Positions 30,801-38,671 of a stretch of 64,000 nt of DNA are shown piece by piece. The DNA comes from Trichomonas vaginalis G3 (Eukaryota > Parabasalia > Trichomonadida > Trichomonadidae). The DNA lies in NCBI RefSeq assembly GCF_026262505.1, contig NC_067208.1:6581962-6645961 (forward strand), written 5' to 3'. Every line of letters begins with the position of its first letter. Position 1 is the stretch's first letter. Under the pieces are notes generated by a model. That model had not been told where the DNA came from. It made no database searches and was given only the letters and a program-made list of their open reading frames with translations. The position numbers and the translations under genes are program-made.

Positions 30801-31587
30801 AAGCAGAAGCATCAACATCTGAATAAGCTGTATAGTCAAAGATCTCGATCTTCCTTAACGAAGGAATACTACAAAGGAAGAAGTCATAGTTTGATTCAAG
30901 GACTTTAGATGCTAATTCTTGTACTTCTGCTATTGGAGCTTCATTAAGTAACTGATGAACTAATGATCCCATTGTATTGATGTTCAAATGACGCAAAATG
31001 TTTCTCTTCTCATCAAAGTCGTAATAGAATGTCCACTTCTGTTTGAAAAGGTCTATCTGTCCAATGAACTTTGCCATAACTCTTGGAAACATCTTGTTGA
31101 AGTAATCTTTTCCTCTTGGACTGTATTGGTCAATGTTAAACATAATGAATCTTTCTCCTGCTTTAGTTATTGGGTCTAACCATTTCTCATCAGGAAGTTT
31201 TTGACCATTAATGTTCTTAACAACGTAAAAGGCATTCTGTATTTCTTTGTATGCTAATTCGCTCTCATCAATCTTTGGTGGAGGGTCTGAGTATATTGGT
31301 TGCATCTCCATTAACGCTCTATTATGAGATCTCTGATCGTGATCTAAAGCAACTGGGGAATTTGAAGCTGGAACATTCATGATACCATTGTAGTCATCAT
31401 AGAAGCTCTTAGCATTCTTGAAAATATCTGCTACACTTCCTGTACCTCCTTGATTCTTAATTGCCAGAGCTAATTTATTGGTAATGTCTTTAGCTTTCTT
31501 AGGCATTTTGATCCCAAACATATCAAGCATACCTTTCTTATCTTCTGGTGAAAGGTTATTAACTAATCCTTTTATAGCATTGAGCAT
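27898..31587 (-). CDS. Protein-primed DNA polymerase B (pPolB), 1229 aa
   Basis: Would replicate the element by protein priming. The N-terminal ~540 residues are element-specific. The 3'-5' exonuclease shows FFADFEAST (about 546, Exo I DxE), YFHNLSYDVTFL (about 590, Exo II) and YCGQDVRIL (about 730, Exo III Y-x3-D). The polymerase shows DFDAVSLYPS (about 812, motif A), LLLNSIYGK (about 969, motif B) and YQDTDSLHL (about 1062, motif C). These are the conserved family-B motifs, and the length is in the range of Maverick polymerases. The upstream region on this strand contains TTTTTTATCGGTTATAAAAG, close to TTTTTATCGGGTATATAAAG before the gene at 35339, suggesting a shared promoter type. Confidence 0.97.
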   Translation of the reverse strand: MLNAIKGLVNNLSPEDKKGMLDMFGIKMPKKAKDITNKLALAIKNQGGTGSVADIFKNAKSFYDDYNGIMNVPASNSPVALDHDQRSHNRALMEMQPIYSDPPPKIDESELAYKEIQNAFYVVKNINGQKLPDEKWLDPITKAGERFIMFNIDQYSPRGKDYFNKMFPRVMAKFIGQIDLFKQKWTFYYDFDEKRNILRHLNINTMGSLVHQLLNEAPIAEVQELASKVLESNYDFFLCSIPSLRKIEIFDYTAYSDVDASALRKGTYTPYKLTAEEQVMLDTMRAAGQEKIALKIIKQNHSKKRNRSRNGQLWTWTCKLPINLERYQIFNELNAETAKKMMKDSCFIYACIQAGVDEATINHMREIIRVKDFPMSKIKVIAKETGIRFHVIKYNEKYSNHSYTYEPDEEPKMTVELLLMYDHYMLNEKLPISSMFIKNYEDVCKLCKDWTLEKKMLVNRRYETRYAINSKLVTPLAKVIELLFANNYFEPIRTGELCTYFTTMYNENLEEMIDLTYNERYCARMKKDWSSETKKDMKFPREHVFFADFEASTDGNIHKAYNICFMEDDDDGYTSIWGSDCASKFLEALPDKSLVYFHNLSYDVTFLMSQLEEITGTPIIKGSQTMQIQGKYKGKLLCFKDSYAIISTKLERFPEMFHLTSGEKEVFPYNYYTEELVNTTKVGNIDDAMNHVKDIEAFNENIEKIEDCKIDDEHFDMEVYSSFYCGQDVRILRDGFLKFRNDLMTEFEIDAYDYVSISSISNKLFEKRVYWKNGNLFDLAGKPREYISKCIQGGRCMLAENKKQYNEGELITDFDAVSLYPSAIARLYCLEGIPKVMTEEMKSSEYLLEHLFDDDQAEPTKEKFISGFYCQIEILSIGKNSAFPLIVVNPDINPDLHVARSSNTCCKMFVDHITLQDLIKFQEISCKVIDGYYYDGKRDMTIRNEVKKLFELRAKYKKEGNPIQEIIKLLLNSIYGKTILKPIDKKIRFIKDNKLTDYIIKNYNDIQTIEFIPDSELSCVKSFKPIVRHFNYCPLGVSILSMSKRIMNEVFFTAEDLGLKLFYQDTDSLHLYEKDLDKLAEEYKRRYNRELIGKALGQFHSDFAEITAGHMSKAQRSIFVGKKTYLDELTNDLKEIAFHCRMKGITQDVIALTANQMFPDAIQVHYDEKKGLFFPEKVGEKYSIVELYKSLYEGDEITFDLCIGSKPCFNKNKDFTISTKSSFERKLKF

Positions 31588-31629
31588 GTTGGTCTTTTAT
31601 AACCGATAAAAAAATATACGTTATTTTTT

Positions 31630-32472
31630 TTAATCGTCATCGTAATCATAATCGTACGAAGATTCTGTATCATCATCACTGACATCATTGGTTTCTCTAA
31701 CTTCTGGCTTATCTGGTTTAATCTCTATCACCATAAACATTGGTGACAATAATCGAACAGGCTGATCTTGGAAGTCAACTAAGGTAAACGTAACATTAGT
31801 TAGTTCCCATGGAAATGCATCTATCCATGGTGAGGATTCCTTACATATAAGTGGTTTACCAGATATCCAGAACTCATTGATGTTATAACATGTAGATCTG
31901 TACATGATCTTTCTTCGATCATCAACTTGGTCAATATTATTGAACCCAGAGATGACAGACATTGATGAACGAAGGTATAACTGATACCCGAAGTTGAGCA
32001 TAGGTGGTTTTGGCATTTGTAGATAATAATTATGTACAATAGGTAGTTCTATTCCATATGCACCTAAAATAAGATTTGCTCTATGTGAAGCATCTTTTAA
32101 ATAGACTTTATGTCCTTTGTCCTGTGACGTAAATATAAGTTGATTCGTAGCACTCAGTGAAACTGTTACATTATGTTGACCTTTTTTCTTGTTATAATAA
32201 TCAAACTGTTTTGTTACAATCTCTTGTAGTTTTGATACAATAGTATCCATATCAAATGAAAGAGCTGACTTAAATGTACACACCTTTTCTTCTCCATCTT
32301 CGTCTAACTGTAAGACAAAATAATCTGTTTCGTCACAAACAATAAAGTTCGCCATAGTACTGACACTTTTTACTCTCATCTTTATCTTACTTGGATGCCC
32401 CATGTTAGGATCTGCTTGAAACTGTATTGTCCCGTAGTTATTAGGATCAGTCGATTGTAGATAATACATCAT
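31630..32472 (-). CDS. Putative minor capsid (penton-like) protein, 280 aa
   Basis: A beta-rich protein upstream of polB on the same strand. The segment VSLSATNQLIFTSQDKGHKV then ANLILGAYG resembles the strand pattern of capsid vertex proteins in Polintons and virophages, where a phrase such as LGF or LGA follows an 'L-x-F-T' strand. The C-terminus is a very acidic Asp/Ser/Tyr tail (about 260-280). A single-jelly-roll penton is therefore the best guess, not proven. It shares a 19-bp divergent gap with the fibre gene, so the two are probably expressed together as structural genes. Confidence 0.5.
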   Translation of the reverse strand: MMYYLQSTDPNNYGTIQFQADPNMGHPSKIKMRVKSVSTMANFIVCDETDYFVLQLDEDGEEKVCTFKSALSFDMDTIVSKLQEIVTKQFDYYNKKKGQHNVTVSLSATNQLIFTSQDKGHKVYLKDASHRANLILGAYGIELPIVHNYYLQMPKPPMLNFGYQLYLRSSMSVISGFNNIDQVDDRRKIMYRSTCYNINEFWISGKPLICKESSPWIDAFPWELTNVTFTLVDFQDQPVRLLSPMFMVIEIKPDKPEVRETNDVSDDDTESSYDYDYDDD

Positions 32473-32491
32473 TTTTATATGTAGTAAAAGA
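32473..32491. promoter_or_regulatory. 19-bp divergent promoter, minor capsid / fibre
   Basis: The entire gap between two divergent start codons is TTTTATATGTAGTAAAAGA. It contains a TTTTA box and a TATA box readable on both strands, matching the class I motif (TTTTAT, a few bases, TATAA, ATG) before other core genes of this element. Confidence 0.6.
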
Positions 32492-35104
32492 ATGAGTGTT
32501 GTTCCATATGCATATGAATGTTATAAGTCTAGCGTACTTCAATATAAAGAATATACTCTCAGAATTACTGATAATGCTTTAGTCATACATAAAGAAGGTG
32601 CTGATGAAGACATTACCATCGGTCCTGGTATATTACCTATCGAGCAACCAGATGGTACAATTGTTGAAACAGACTTAAATCAATACCTTCAAGCGTTACA
32701 GAATCGTGTGACAAAAGTAGAGAATAATTACTTAGATGCTCCATTCTTCACAACTGATAGAGATTATATGTTTTCATGTATGGCGAGTAATGGTTTGCAA
32801 GAAACTCGTGAGGTAAATATTAATGAAGCATTAGAGACTATAATATATCATGTTAAACGGTTATTATCGATTGACCATGGAGTTCATTTTGACCCAAGGT
32901 CTACACTGTTCAATATACCAATGATTGAAAACAGTCAATTAACATTTAAAGAAGATACATTGTATAATGCTTTAAACGCAGCATTTGCTTATATATTAGG
33001 TCATGAACAAGTACAAAATAGTGGTATTGCAATATACTTAGATAAAGTTATGTTAAAGAAACCATTGACATTCACAGAAGATGGTCCAAAAGCAACTGGT
33101 ATTGTTGGTGATGGAACATTATTGACGAAAGAATACTTAGCAAGTCATGTCGGAGAATTTTTCTCCACTAATGATAGCATCAGTACAACACCAGAAGTTA
33201 TTTTATTGAAGAAACCAATCACATTTGATGTTAAAGGAAAGACAAAAGCAACTGGTATAGCTGGCGATGGAGTTCTTCTGACTAAGGAATACTTGAAGAA
33301 AAATATCAATGACTTCGTTGAAATTGTCAAAGATAAAGAATCTGGTCTTAAGTTCAACCCTTTATCATTCATCTTTGCCATAGCAAACGCCGGTGCTACT
33401 GCAGCCTCATGGATATCACTCCAGAGTCAAATAAATGCTCTTTGGGCTTTTGTTGAAAGTCAAGAAGGTATAGATACTGTTCTTGACACTCTGGGTAATC
33501 TTGGTCCAAATCATAAAGGAGGTTTTGTGGATGGAATAAAAAATTTAGTTGAAAAGACTAAAACAAGTTTCCAGAAGATAACTCATATAGAAAGATTCAG
33601 AAATGAAGGTTATATGGAACTTGAGAGTTTTGATGTGACTGGACCTTTGGAACCAATTCCAATGCCACGTGATGCTAATGATGAAGAAGAGAAAGATCCT
33701 GGACCAAAAACAATCATTTCTACGTTAAGTACTTTGTACCCTGATTTTGTGACCTTAGTGAAAGTTGCTAATACATCAAGAAAGAACAATAATATTAATA
33801 TGTCTGGTACTGATGACCTTACTGATTATCTTTATCTCATTCTTGCTGAATTAGCGAAGAAAGTTGAGGAGAACAAAAATAATGGAGGAAGAACTGCACT
33901 TAAGATTGCAGACAAAGCTGACAAAAGTTATGTTGACGAAGAGATACGTAAAGTTGCATCTAAAGAATATACTTTATCACAGTCTGTCATACTTAAGACA
34001 ATCAAAGGTCCAGAGAAAGATATGTACCCAGGTGATGGTACAACAGTTAAAGTTAATGAAAGAGTTTCATTCCCATCTGGTATTGATGCAAAAGAAGTAT
34101 ATATTAATGGTGAAAACATCAATACAACATTGATTCCTTTGAAAAATAATGAGTTCACTGAACCTTTGACAGTTAAATCAATTCGTTCAAGAGAAGACAA
34201 ACCTGTTATAATCAATAAAATAAGAGCAGACGACATAATATTGAACTATACCCTTGGTTCAAGTGCACCTTTAGAGAATCCAAGTACAAGCGTAAAAGAT
34301 ACACTAAACTCCTTAAATAACAAATGTATGAACATTGAAGATCATGTCAGAAACTTTGAAACACATGAACTACCAACAATGTTAGATAAGAAAGCTGACA
34401 AAGAACATACACATAAATCCTTCTCAACTGTTGCTATAGAAAGTATTGAAGGAACGGTTGAAGAAACTGGTGGGGATACATTATATTGTAAACCTCCTAA
34501 CTTTCCACAAGGTTTAACATCGGATGACGACATAACGACGATGAGAAACATTAGATGTAAAGATGTTTATGTCATGAAGGATGAACATAATATTAAATTC
34601 ACTGCTCAAGATTTATATGACAAGAAAGCAGACAAAACAGAGCTTCAAACATTAAAGACAGAAATACTTCAAACATTATATCCTATAGGCTCTATTTATA
34701 CGTCAATGAACTCAACAAATCCAGAAACAGTTCTGGGTTTTGGTACATGGCAGCAGATTGTAGACAAATTCTTTTACTGTGCAAACTCTTCAAAGCAAAC
34801 AGGAGGTTCGAAGAAAATTACTGAAGCAAACCTTCCACCGCACACTCATACAGGAACTACAAACACAACAGGTAGTCATTCACATTCAATAACAAAAAGA
34901 GGTTATACAAATCTTGCAGCAGGTTCGGATAGACAGGGAATGCATAGATATGATATTTCAAGTGACCCAGTAGATTCAAGCGCAGGTATTTTCTGTGGAA
35001 CCACAGGAAATCATTCACACACTTTCACAACAAATCCAACAGGCTCGGGTGCAGATTATATGCCACCATTTATGACTGTATTCGCTTGGTTCAGAGCTGC
35101 TTAA
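32492..35104 (+). CDS. Fibre protein with phage-tail-type C-terminal domain, 870 aa
   Basis: The C-terminal ~150 residues match the receptor-binding/collar domain of phage tail fibres: LYPIGSIYTSMNSTNPETV, GFGTWQQIVDKFFYC, GGSKKITEANLPPHTHTG, GSHSHSI, then GNHSHTF and the terminal YMPPFMTVFAWFRAA. The His-x-His pairs probably bind metal along a trimeric fibre. The central part is a repeated shaft: two copies of a 45-residue unit, ILLKKPITF..KATGIAGDGVLLTKEYL and LKKPLTF..KATGIVGDGTLLTKEYL (about 185-270). A coiled 'KADK' region (about 470-480 and 700-735) and a small hydrophobic segment FIFAIANAGATAASWI (about 290) are also present. It implies a virion spike for attachment. It is divergent from the putative penton gene. 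Confidence 0.85.
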   Translation: MSVVPYAYECYKSSVLQYKEYTLRITDNALVIHKEGADEDITIGPGILPIEQPDGTIVETDLNQYLQALQNRVTKVENNYLDAPFFTTDRDYMFSCMASNGLQETREVNINEALETIIYHVKRLLSIDHGVHFDPRSTLFNIPMIENSQLTFKEDTLYNALNAAFAYILGHEQVQNSGIAIYLDKVMLKKPLTFTEDGPKATGIVGDGTLLTKEYLASHVGEFFSTNDSISTTPEVILLKKPITFDVKGKTKATGIAGDGVLLTKEYLKKNINDFVEIVKDKESGLKFNPLSFIFAIANAGATAASWISLQSQINALWAFVESQEGIDTVLDTLGNLGPNHKGGFVDGIKNLVEKTKTSFQKITHIERFRNEGYMELESFDVTGPLEPIPMPRDANDEEEKDPGPKTIISTLSTLYPDFVTLVKVANTSRKNNNINMSGTDDLTDYLYLILAELAKKVEENKNNGGRTALKIADKADKSYVDEEIRKVASKEYTLSQSVILKTIKGPEKDMYPGDGTTVKVNERVSFPSGIDAKEVYINGENINTTLIPLKNNEFTEPLTVKSIRSREDKPVIINKIRADDIILNYTLGSSAPLENPSTSVKDTLNSLNNKCMNIEDHVRNFETHELPTMLDKKADKEHTHKSFSTVAIESIEGTVEETGGDTLYCKPPNFPQGLTSDDDITTMRNIRCKDVYVMKDEHNIKFTAQDLYDKKADKTELQTLKTEILQTLYPIGSIYTSMNSTNPETVLGFGTWQQIVDKFFYCANSSKQTGGSKKITEANLPPHTHTGTTNTTGSHSHSITKRGYTNLAAGSDRQGMHRYDISSDPVDSSAGIFCGTTGNHSHTFTTNPTGSGADYMPPFMTVFAWFRAA

Positions 35105-35274
35105 CTCAAGATCACGATCACAAACTGTTTCTCAGTATGAATGAGTAGCTCTATTTTTACATCATTACTGAAGTATTTCTTTTCTTCATCAATGACAGAA
35201 AGAATGTTTTCATCATCTTTTAAAGATCTTACCAAAGTTAGATCTTCATCAGAAAATCTCAAAGAAAGACTCAT
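35101..35274 (-). CDS. Small Maverick protein, 57 aa
   Basis: Open from ATG at 35274 (MSLSLRFSDEDLTLVRSLKD) to a TAA that overlaps the fibre gene's stop on the other strand. An acidic helical N-terminal half is followed by beta-like ELLIHTEKQFVIVILS. Composition and tight packing between two neighbours suggest a real gene. Function unknown. Confidence 0.55.
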   Translation of the reverse strand: MSLSLRFSDEDLTLVRSLKDDENILSVIDEEKKYFSNDVKIELLIHTEKQFVIVILS

Positions 35275-35338
35275 TTATGCACTAATAAAAATATAGCTAA
35301 TTATTTTTTTATCTGAACTTTTTATCGGGTATATAAAG

Positions 35339-35782
35339 ATGTCTGAACATCATATAAAGTTCTTTAAGATCCAACAGTTTGTAGATGAAGTGAAGAAGCA
35401 AAATAAAACAGCAAAGAGACTACTTATATGCTTACCACAAACATTATGTCAAGGAAAGTATGGTTATAGTGCAAGTCCGATCATGATCTTTGTCGATAAG
35501 CAGAAATACACAAATGAAGGTTTAGCTAATTTACTCAAGTTTGAAAAGATAGCTATAAACATTCCTGACCATTTCTCAGCGAGAATAAACCTTGACAAGA
35601 CTAAAAGTTATTGTTTATATGTAGATCTCACGAAATCAACAAAGAGTAAAGACAAAGAATATAACCCAGTTGAACTTAAGACAATGGGTAAGAACTTACT
35701 CAAAGCTGCTATCAAACCTGTCGAAGAGATCGACATTGAGGATGAAGCAGAAGAAATAGATGTAGATCCTGAAGTGTTATAA
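35339..35782 (+). CDS. Unrecognised Maverick protein, 147 aa
   Basis: Starts MSEHHIKFFKIQQFVDEVKK right after TTTTTATCGGGTATATAAAG, a class I motif. A compact alpha/beta fold is likely up to residue ~110, with strands LLICLPQTL and YCLYVDLTKS. The final 25 residues are an acidic Glu/Asp/Ile tail. The acidic tail after a small folded domain is typical of single-stranded-DNA-binding proteins, but that is only an analogy; no family is recognised. Confidence 0.7.
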   Translation: MSEHHIKFFKIQQFVDEVKKQNKTAKRLLICLPQTLCQGKYGYSASPIMIFVDKQKYTNEGLANLLKFEKIAINIPDHFSARINLDKTKSYCLYVDLTKSTKSKDKEYNPVELKTMGKNLLKAAIKPVEEIDIEDEAEEIDVDPEVL

Positions 35783-35802
35783 ACGATAAAGTTTATTTTT
35801 GG

Positions 35803-36095
35803 AGGAAGATGGTGTCAGACCATTTGATCTGGCATGCTTGTTCTAGGTAATTGCAGAAACCTGGAAAGATTGTTATTGGTCTGAGTTTCATACCTGGTCT
35901 CTCATCTCTCCATTGAAGCAAGTAAATTTACATGAAGAGTTCGTCTGGATTCTCAGGCTTTGGTACACACTGATCGAAGATCTGTATGACCTCTTCATGA
36001 CCGTACTCCCTCTGGTCAGACATGAGTGTTCTGAAGAACTTTTGCATCTTCGGACCAGGTTTAGCATCTATGCAACGAGTGGGTCTCATTGACAT
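35803..36095 (-). pseudogene. Small Maverick coding stretch, apparently broken
   Basis: A reverse-strand coding stretch of about 95 codons starting MSMRPTRCIDAKPGPK. It looks broken, with about one break. Family unknown. Composition is like the higher-GC accessory genes to its right, and its start region shares a GTCA-type motif with the divergent gene at 36119. Confidence 0.4.
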
Positions 36096-36118
36096 TTTTG
36101 TCACTTTTATTTGGTCGA

Positions 36119-36325
36119 ATGGAAGGATTCGAGTTCATGCCACTTGACAGCAAAGAAGGTGCAGAAGAGGTTGTTGTTGCTGCATTCTATGCGAGCTCAC
36201 ACGTTGACGCATTCCGAACTTACCAGGATGACCTCGAAAAAGAAGGTCGAAAGCTTGGAAAGATCCAAATGTTGCTTGAGTTCTTCCGTGGAAACCTTGC
36301 ACAGAAGTATGAGAAGAAAGAATAA
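36119..36325 (+). CDS. Small Maverick accessory protein, 68 aa
   Basis: The start at MEGFEFMPLDSKEG is preferred because TTTTTGTCACTTTTATTTGG lies just upstream and matches host-like promoter motifs. An upstream ATG at 36089 in the same frame is possible. The protein is a helical hairpin with an acidic N-terminus and basic C-terminus. Its codons are noticeably more GC-rich than those of polB or the capsid gene. No family recognised. Confidence 0.6.
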   Translation: MEGFEFMPLDSKEGAEEVVVAAFYASSHVDAFRTYQDDLEKEGRKLGKIQMLLEFFRGNLAQKYEKKE

Positions 36326-36382
36326 ACAACTAATTATTACTGAGCTTAGCTCATAAATGTAAGTTTTTACTCTGATCAGATC

Positions 36383-36889
36383 TTAGATCTCGTCGGGACA
36401 AGCGGAAAGGATAAAGTCCATGAGCTGGACTTTTGTCTTAGTGAGCGGTACTGCGGTCATGAGTAGTTCGCGCTTGTTTGAGCCACTTGGAACGCGACCC
36501 TTCCAATTCCTCATAGATCTCAAGGCAGAGATCGTGAAGAACTCAAGGACAAAGAGTCTTTGAGACTTGGTAAGGAATCCCTCATCATCTCTTTCATCCT
36601 GGAGGGTCTTTGTGGATGCAGTGGACTTGATCTCGTCTTCCTCGATCGGATCATTCTCATAATCTTCATCACCCTTCTTCCTAAACGTCATCTGCTCTCT
36701 CTTGTAGTCGTTCCTGAGAGCATTGAGTCCAGCTTCAAGATCTTGTGAGTTCTTTGCAGGTTTATTGAAAGTTTTCTTTTCCTGCATTTGCTGTATAAGC
36801 TGGGTTTGCTGTTGCATCATCTGCATCATCATTGCCATCATATCTAGTGTTGGTGATGCTGGAGCTGGTGTTGTACCATCTTGGGACAT
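36383..36889 (-). CDS. Maverick accessory protein, Met/Gln-rich, 168 aa
   Basis: Start chosen at MSQDGTTPAPASPTLDMMA (36889). The frame is open much further upstream only because the 15-bp repeat lacks stops. A Met- and Gln-rich amphipathic helix (about 17-45) precedes a charged, disordered Glu/Asp/Lys stretch. The C-terminal 65 residues form a helical domain (SQRLFVLEFFTISALRSMRN). It has the higher GC of the accessory set. Function unknown; protein oligomerisation is a plausible role for the Gln/Met helix. Confidence 0.65.
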   Translation of the reverse strand: MSQDGTTPAPASPTLDMMAMMMQMMQQQTQLIQQMQEKKTFNKPAKNSQDLEAGLNALRNDYKREQMTFRKKGDEDYENDPIEEDEIKSTASTKTLQDERDDEGFLTKSQRLFVLEFFTISALRSMRNWKGRVPSGSNKRELLMTAVPLTKTKVQLMDFILSACPDEI

Positions 36890-36903
36890 TCGGTCGTCGG
36901 TTA

Positions 36904-37318
36904 TGTCTTTACAAAAGACTGCTTTACAAAAGACAGCTTTACAAAAGACAGCTTTACAAAAGACAGCTTTACAAAAGACAGCTTTACAAAAGACAGCTTT
37001 ACAAAAGACAGCTTTACAAAAGACAGCTTTACAAAAGACAGCTTTACAAAAGACTGCTTTACAAAAGACAGCTTTACAAAAGACGTCTTGACAAAAGACA
37101 GCTTTACAAAAGACTGCTTTACAAAAGCATTTTCTCACAAAATTGAATACTTTTGCTTTACAAAAGACGTCTTGACAAAAGATTGCTTTACAAAAGTCTG
37201 CTTTACAAAAGACGTCTTGACAAAAGATTGCTTTACAAAAGTCTGCTTTACAAAAGATTGCTTTACAAAAGTCTGCTTTACAAAAGACAGCTTTACAAAA
37301 GATTGCTTTACAAAAGCC
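36904..37318. repeat. 15-bp minisatellite between divergent genes, about 26 copies
   Basis: The unit is GCTTTACAAAAGACA with point variants (GACTG, GACGTCTTGACAAAAG, GATTG, GTCTG). About 15 copies lie before, and 11 after, a 24-bp unrelated interruption near 37131-37153. Because 15 is a multiple of three and the unit has no stop, several frames stay open through the repeat, giving false long proteins (FCKAV, FTKDS, KRQLY repeats). The repeat exactly fills the gap between the divergent start codons at 36889 and 37319, so it is probably promoter DNA. TTTAC is also found before nearby accessory genes. Confidence 0.9.
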
Positions 37319-37717
37319 ATGACTGATCTTCATCCAATTTGTTTAATCGAACTTAATGAAGTAATTTCTGCATATCTCCTGCATGTATTTGGAAACGAGA
37401 GGATAAGACAACTCACCAAGGTTTCCAGACGCCAGATCCAAAGACTTGAATCAACTGCAGGAGTAATCCTAAGCTTTGAAGAAGGATTAACCAATAAGAA
37501 AGATGTCATTGACTCCAAGCGTGAAAGCCTTGCTGCTTTCTTACGCAAACACCCATGGGTCGATGTTGATCTCCAAACTCCTTACCAAGGACTCGTTGAA
37601 ACCTTCACGACCTACAGACAGCTCCTTGACAGACCTGAGCAGAACCTTCTGGTCGAACGTGATGGCACATTAAGCCCTACAGACGAGTCAATCCAGAGAG
37701 AAGAAGCTCAAGAGTAA
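37319..37717 (+). CDS. Maverick accessory protein, 132 aa
   Basis: Starts MTDLHPICLIELNEVISAYLL at the edge of the 15-bp repeat. Mostly helical: a hydrophobic N-terminal helix pair resembling a histone-fold or coiled dimerisation motif (NEVISAYLLHVFGNERIRQLTKVSRRQIQ in character), then a coiled segment and an acidic Gln/Glu tail. The histone-fold likeness is a visual impression, not a call. Higher-GC codon use groups it with the accessory genes. Confidence 0.65.
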   Translation: MTDLHPICLIELNEVISAYLLHVFGNERIRQLTKVSRRQIQRLESTAGVILSFEEGLTNKKDVIDSKRESLAAFLRKHPWVDVDLQTPYQGLVETFTTYRQLLDRPEQNLLVERDGTLSPTDESIQREEAQE

Positions 37718-37754
37718 AAATCTGACATTTATACTTTACATGACATTTTTTTTC

Positions 37755-38330
37755 ATGAGCGTTCACGTGAAGATCAATGATGACAAATCGACTCCATGGG
37801 AAGATATCATTGATGACATAGAGAATGACCTTGATGAAAACATGATGGGAGCTCAAACGTCAGTTAAGGTCAAACTTGGTGAAGTTCAAGAAAAGATCTC
37901 CGAGATCAATGCAAAAATATCTGCTCTTACAGAGGTTGACGTTTATTACAGAAGCTTGGAGAGAACTTTAAGCAAACTTGAACGCCAGAACCAAAGTCTC
38001 ATAGTTGTGCTCCAGAAACTCAGTCTCATGCGTAAAGCATATAATGACTACCTACATGTAAGAGACTTACCTTCTTATTCTACTCCAGATCTCGACTTTT
38101 CCGATATAAGTCCAATCCTTATTGATACAACACTTACGATAGCAGGGATGCTTCCTACATATCCAGAATATGATAACTTACCTCAGCTCTTCGAGTATCT
38201 CAAGAAAAAGTTCATGATCTTATTATGCGAGACCATGAAAAGACGTCAAAATACCAGAACAGAACGAGAACAGAGCTTACTAATAGACTTATTATATAAT
38301 ACTAAAGAAATAAAGGAGTTTTTATTCTAA
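37755..38330 (+). CDS. Maverick accessory coiled-coil protein, 191 aa
   Basis: Start chosen at MSVHVKINDDKSTPWEDI; an ATG five codons upstream (37740) is an alternative. An acidic start, then a coiled coil with heptads (about 35-100, with ISEINAKISALTEV and LERTLSKLERQNQSL), then a helical C-terminal domain. It overlaps the convergent gene at 38322 by nine bases. Unknown function, perhaps a scaffold. Confidence 0.65.
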   Translation: MSVHVKINDDKSTPWEDIIDDIENDLDENMMGAQTSVKVKLGEVQEKISEINAKISALTEVDVYYRSLERTLSKLERQNQSLIVVLQKLSLMRKAYNDYLHVRDLPSYSTPDLDFSDISPILIDTTLTIAGMLPTYPEYDNLPQLFEYLKKKFMILLCETMKRRQNTRTEREQSLLIDLLYNTKEIKEFLF

Positions 38331-38609
38331 CTTTGGTATTTTTGGGAAGAACTGATCTGGATCATATTTGTCAACCACAGGTTTTGGTATCAAAAGTCTC
38401 TCTGGTTCTTGGACGTCTGGTACTGGAAATGGTTCCTTTGGTTTCCTAGCTTTTGGGAGATCTAAAAATTTTCTTGGTCTCTTTCTTTTGTGTAAGTGTT
38501 GTCCATTTTTATCGACAACGAATGTGAGCTTTCCGTCGTCAAAGATGAATGTCGTCGCTTCTTCAGTTCCCTCATCAACTATTATCTTCTTGATCTTTCT
38601 CTTCTCCAT
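38322..38609 (-). CDS. Small basic Maverick protein, 95 aa
   Basis: Start chosen at MEKRKIKKIIVDEGT, with ATGTCACTTTTTCTGTTA just upstream. A small beta segment (TTFIFDDGKLTFVVDKNGQHL) is followed by a Lys/Arg/Pro-rich stretch (KRKRPRKF) and a proline-rich tail. The 'DG-x-(L/V)-x-F ... RK' pattern weakly resembles the short motif of the genes at 27182 and 42142. Function unknown. Confidence 0.6.
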   Translation of the reverse strand: MEKRKIKKIIVDEGTEEATTFIFDDGKLTFVVDKNGQHLHKRKRPRKFLDLPKARKPKEPFPVPDVQEPERLLIPKPVVDKYDPDQFFPKIPKLE

Positions 38610-38671
38610 TAACAGAAAAAGTGACATATATTACTTCATTATTTTTCTGAGTGTTAGGATTAATTAAACCT

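Noticed and set aside
36904-37318. CRISPR array
   Set aside because: Contiguous 15-bp tandem units with no spacers in eukaryotic DNA; a minisatellite.
36383-37717. Long repetitive proteins FCKAV..., FTKDS..., KRQLY...
   Set aside because: Produced by the stop-free 15-bp repeat in several frames; genuine starts lie at its edges.
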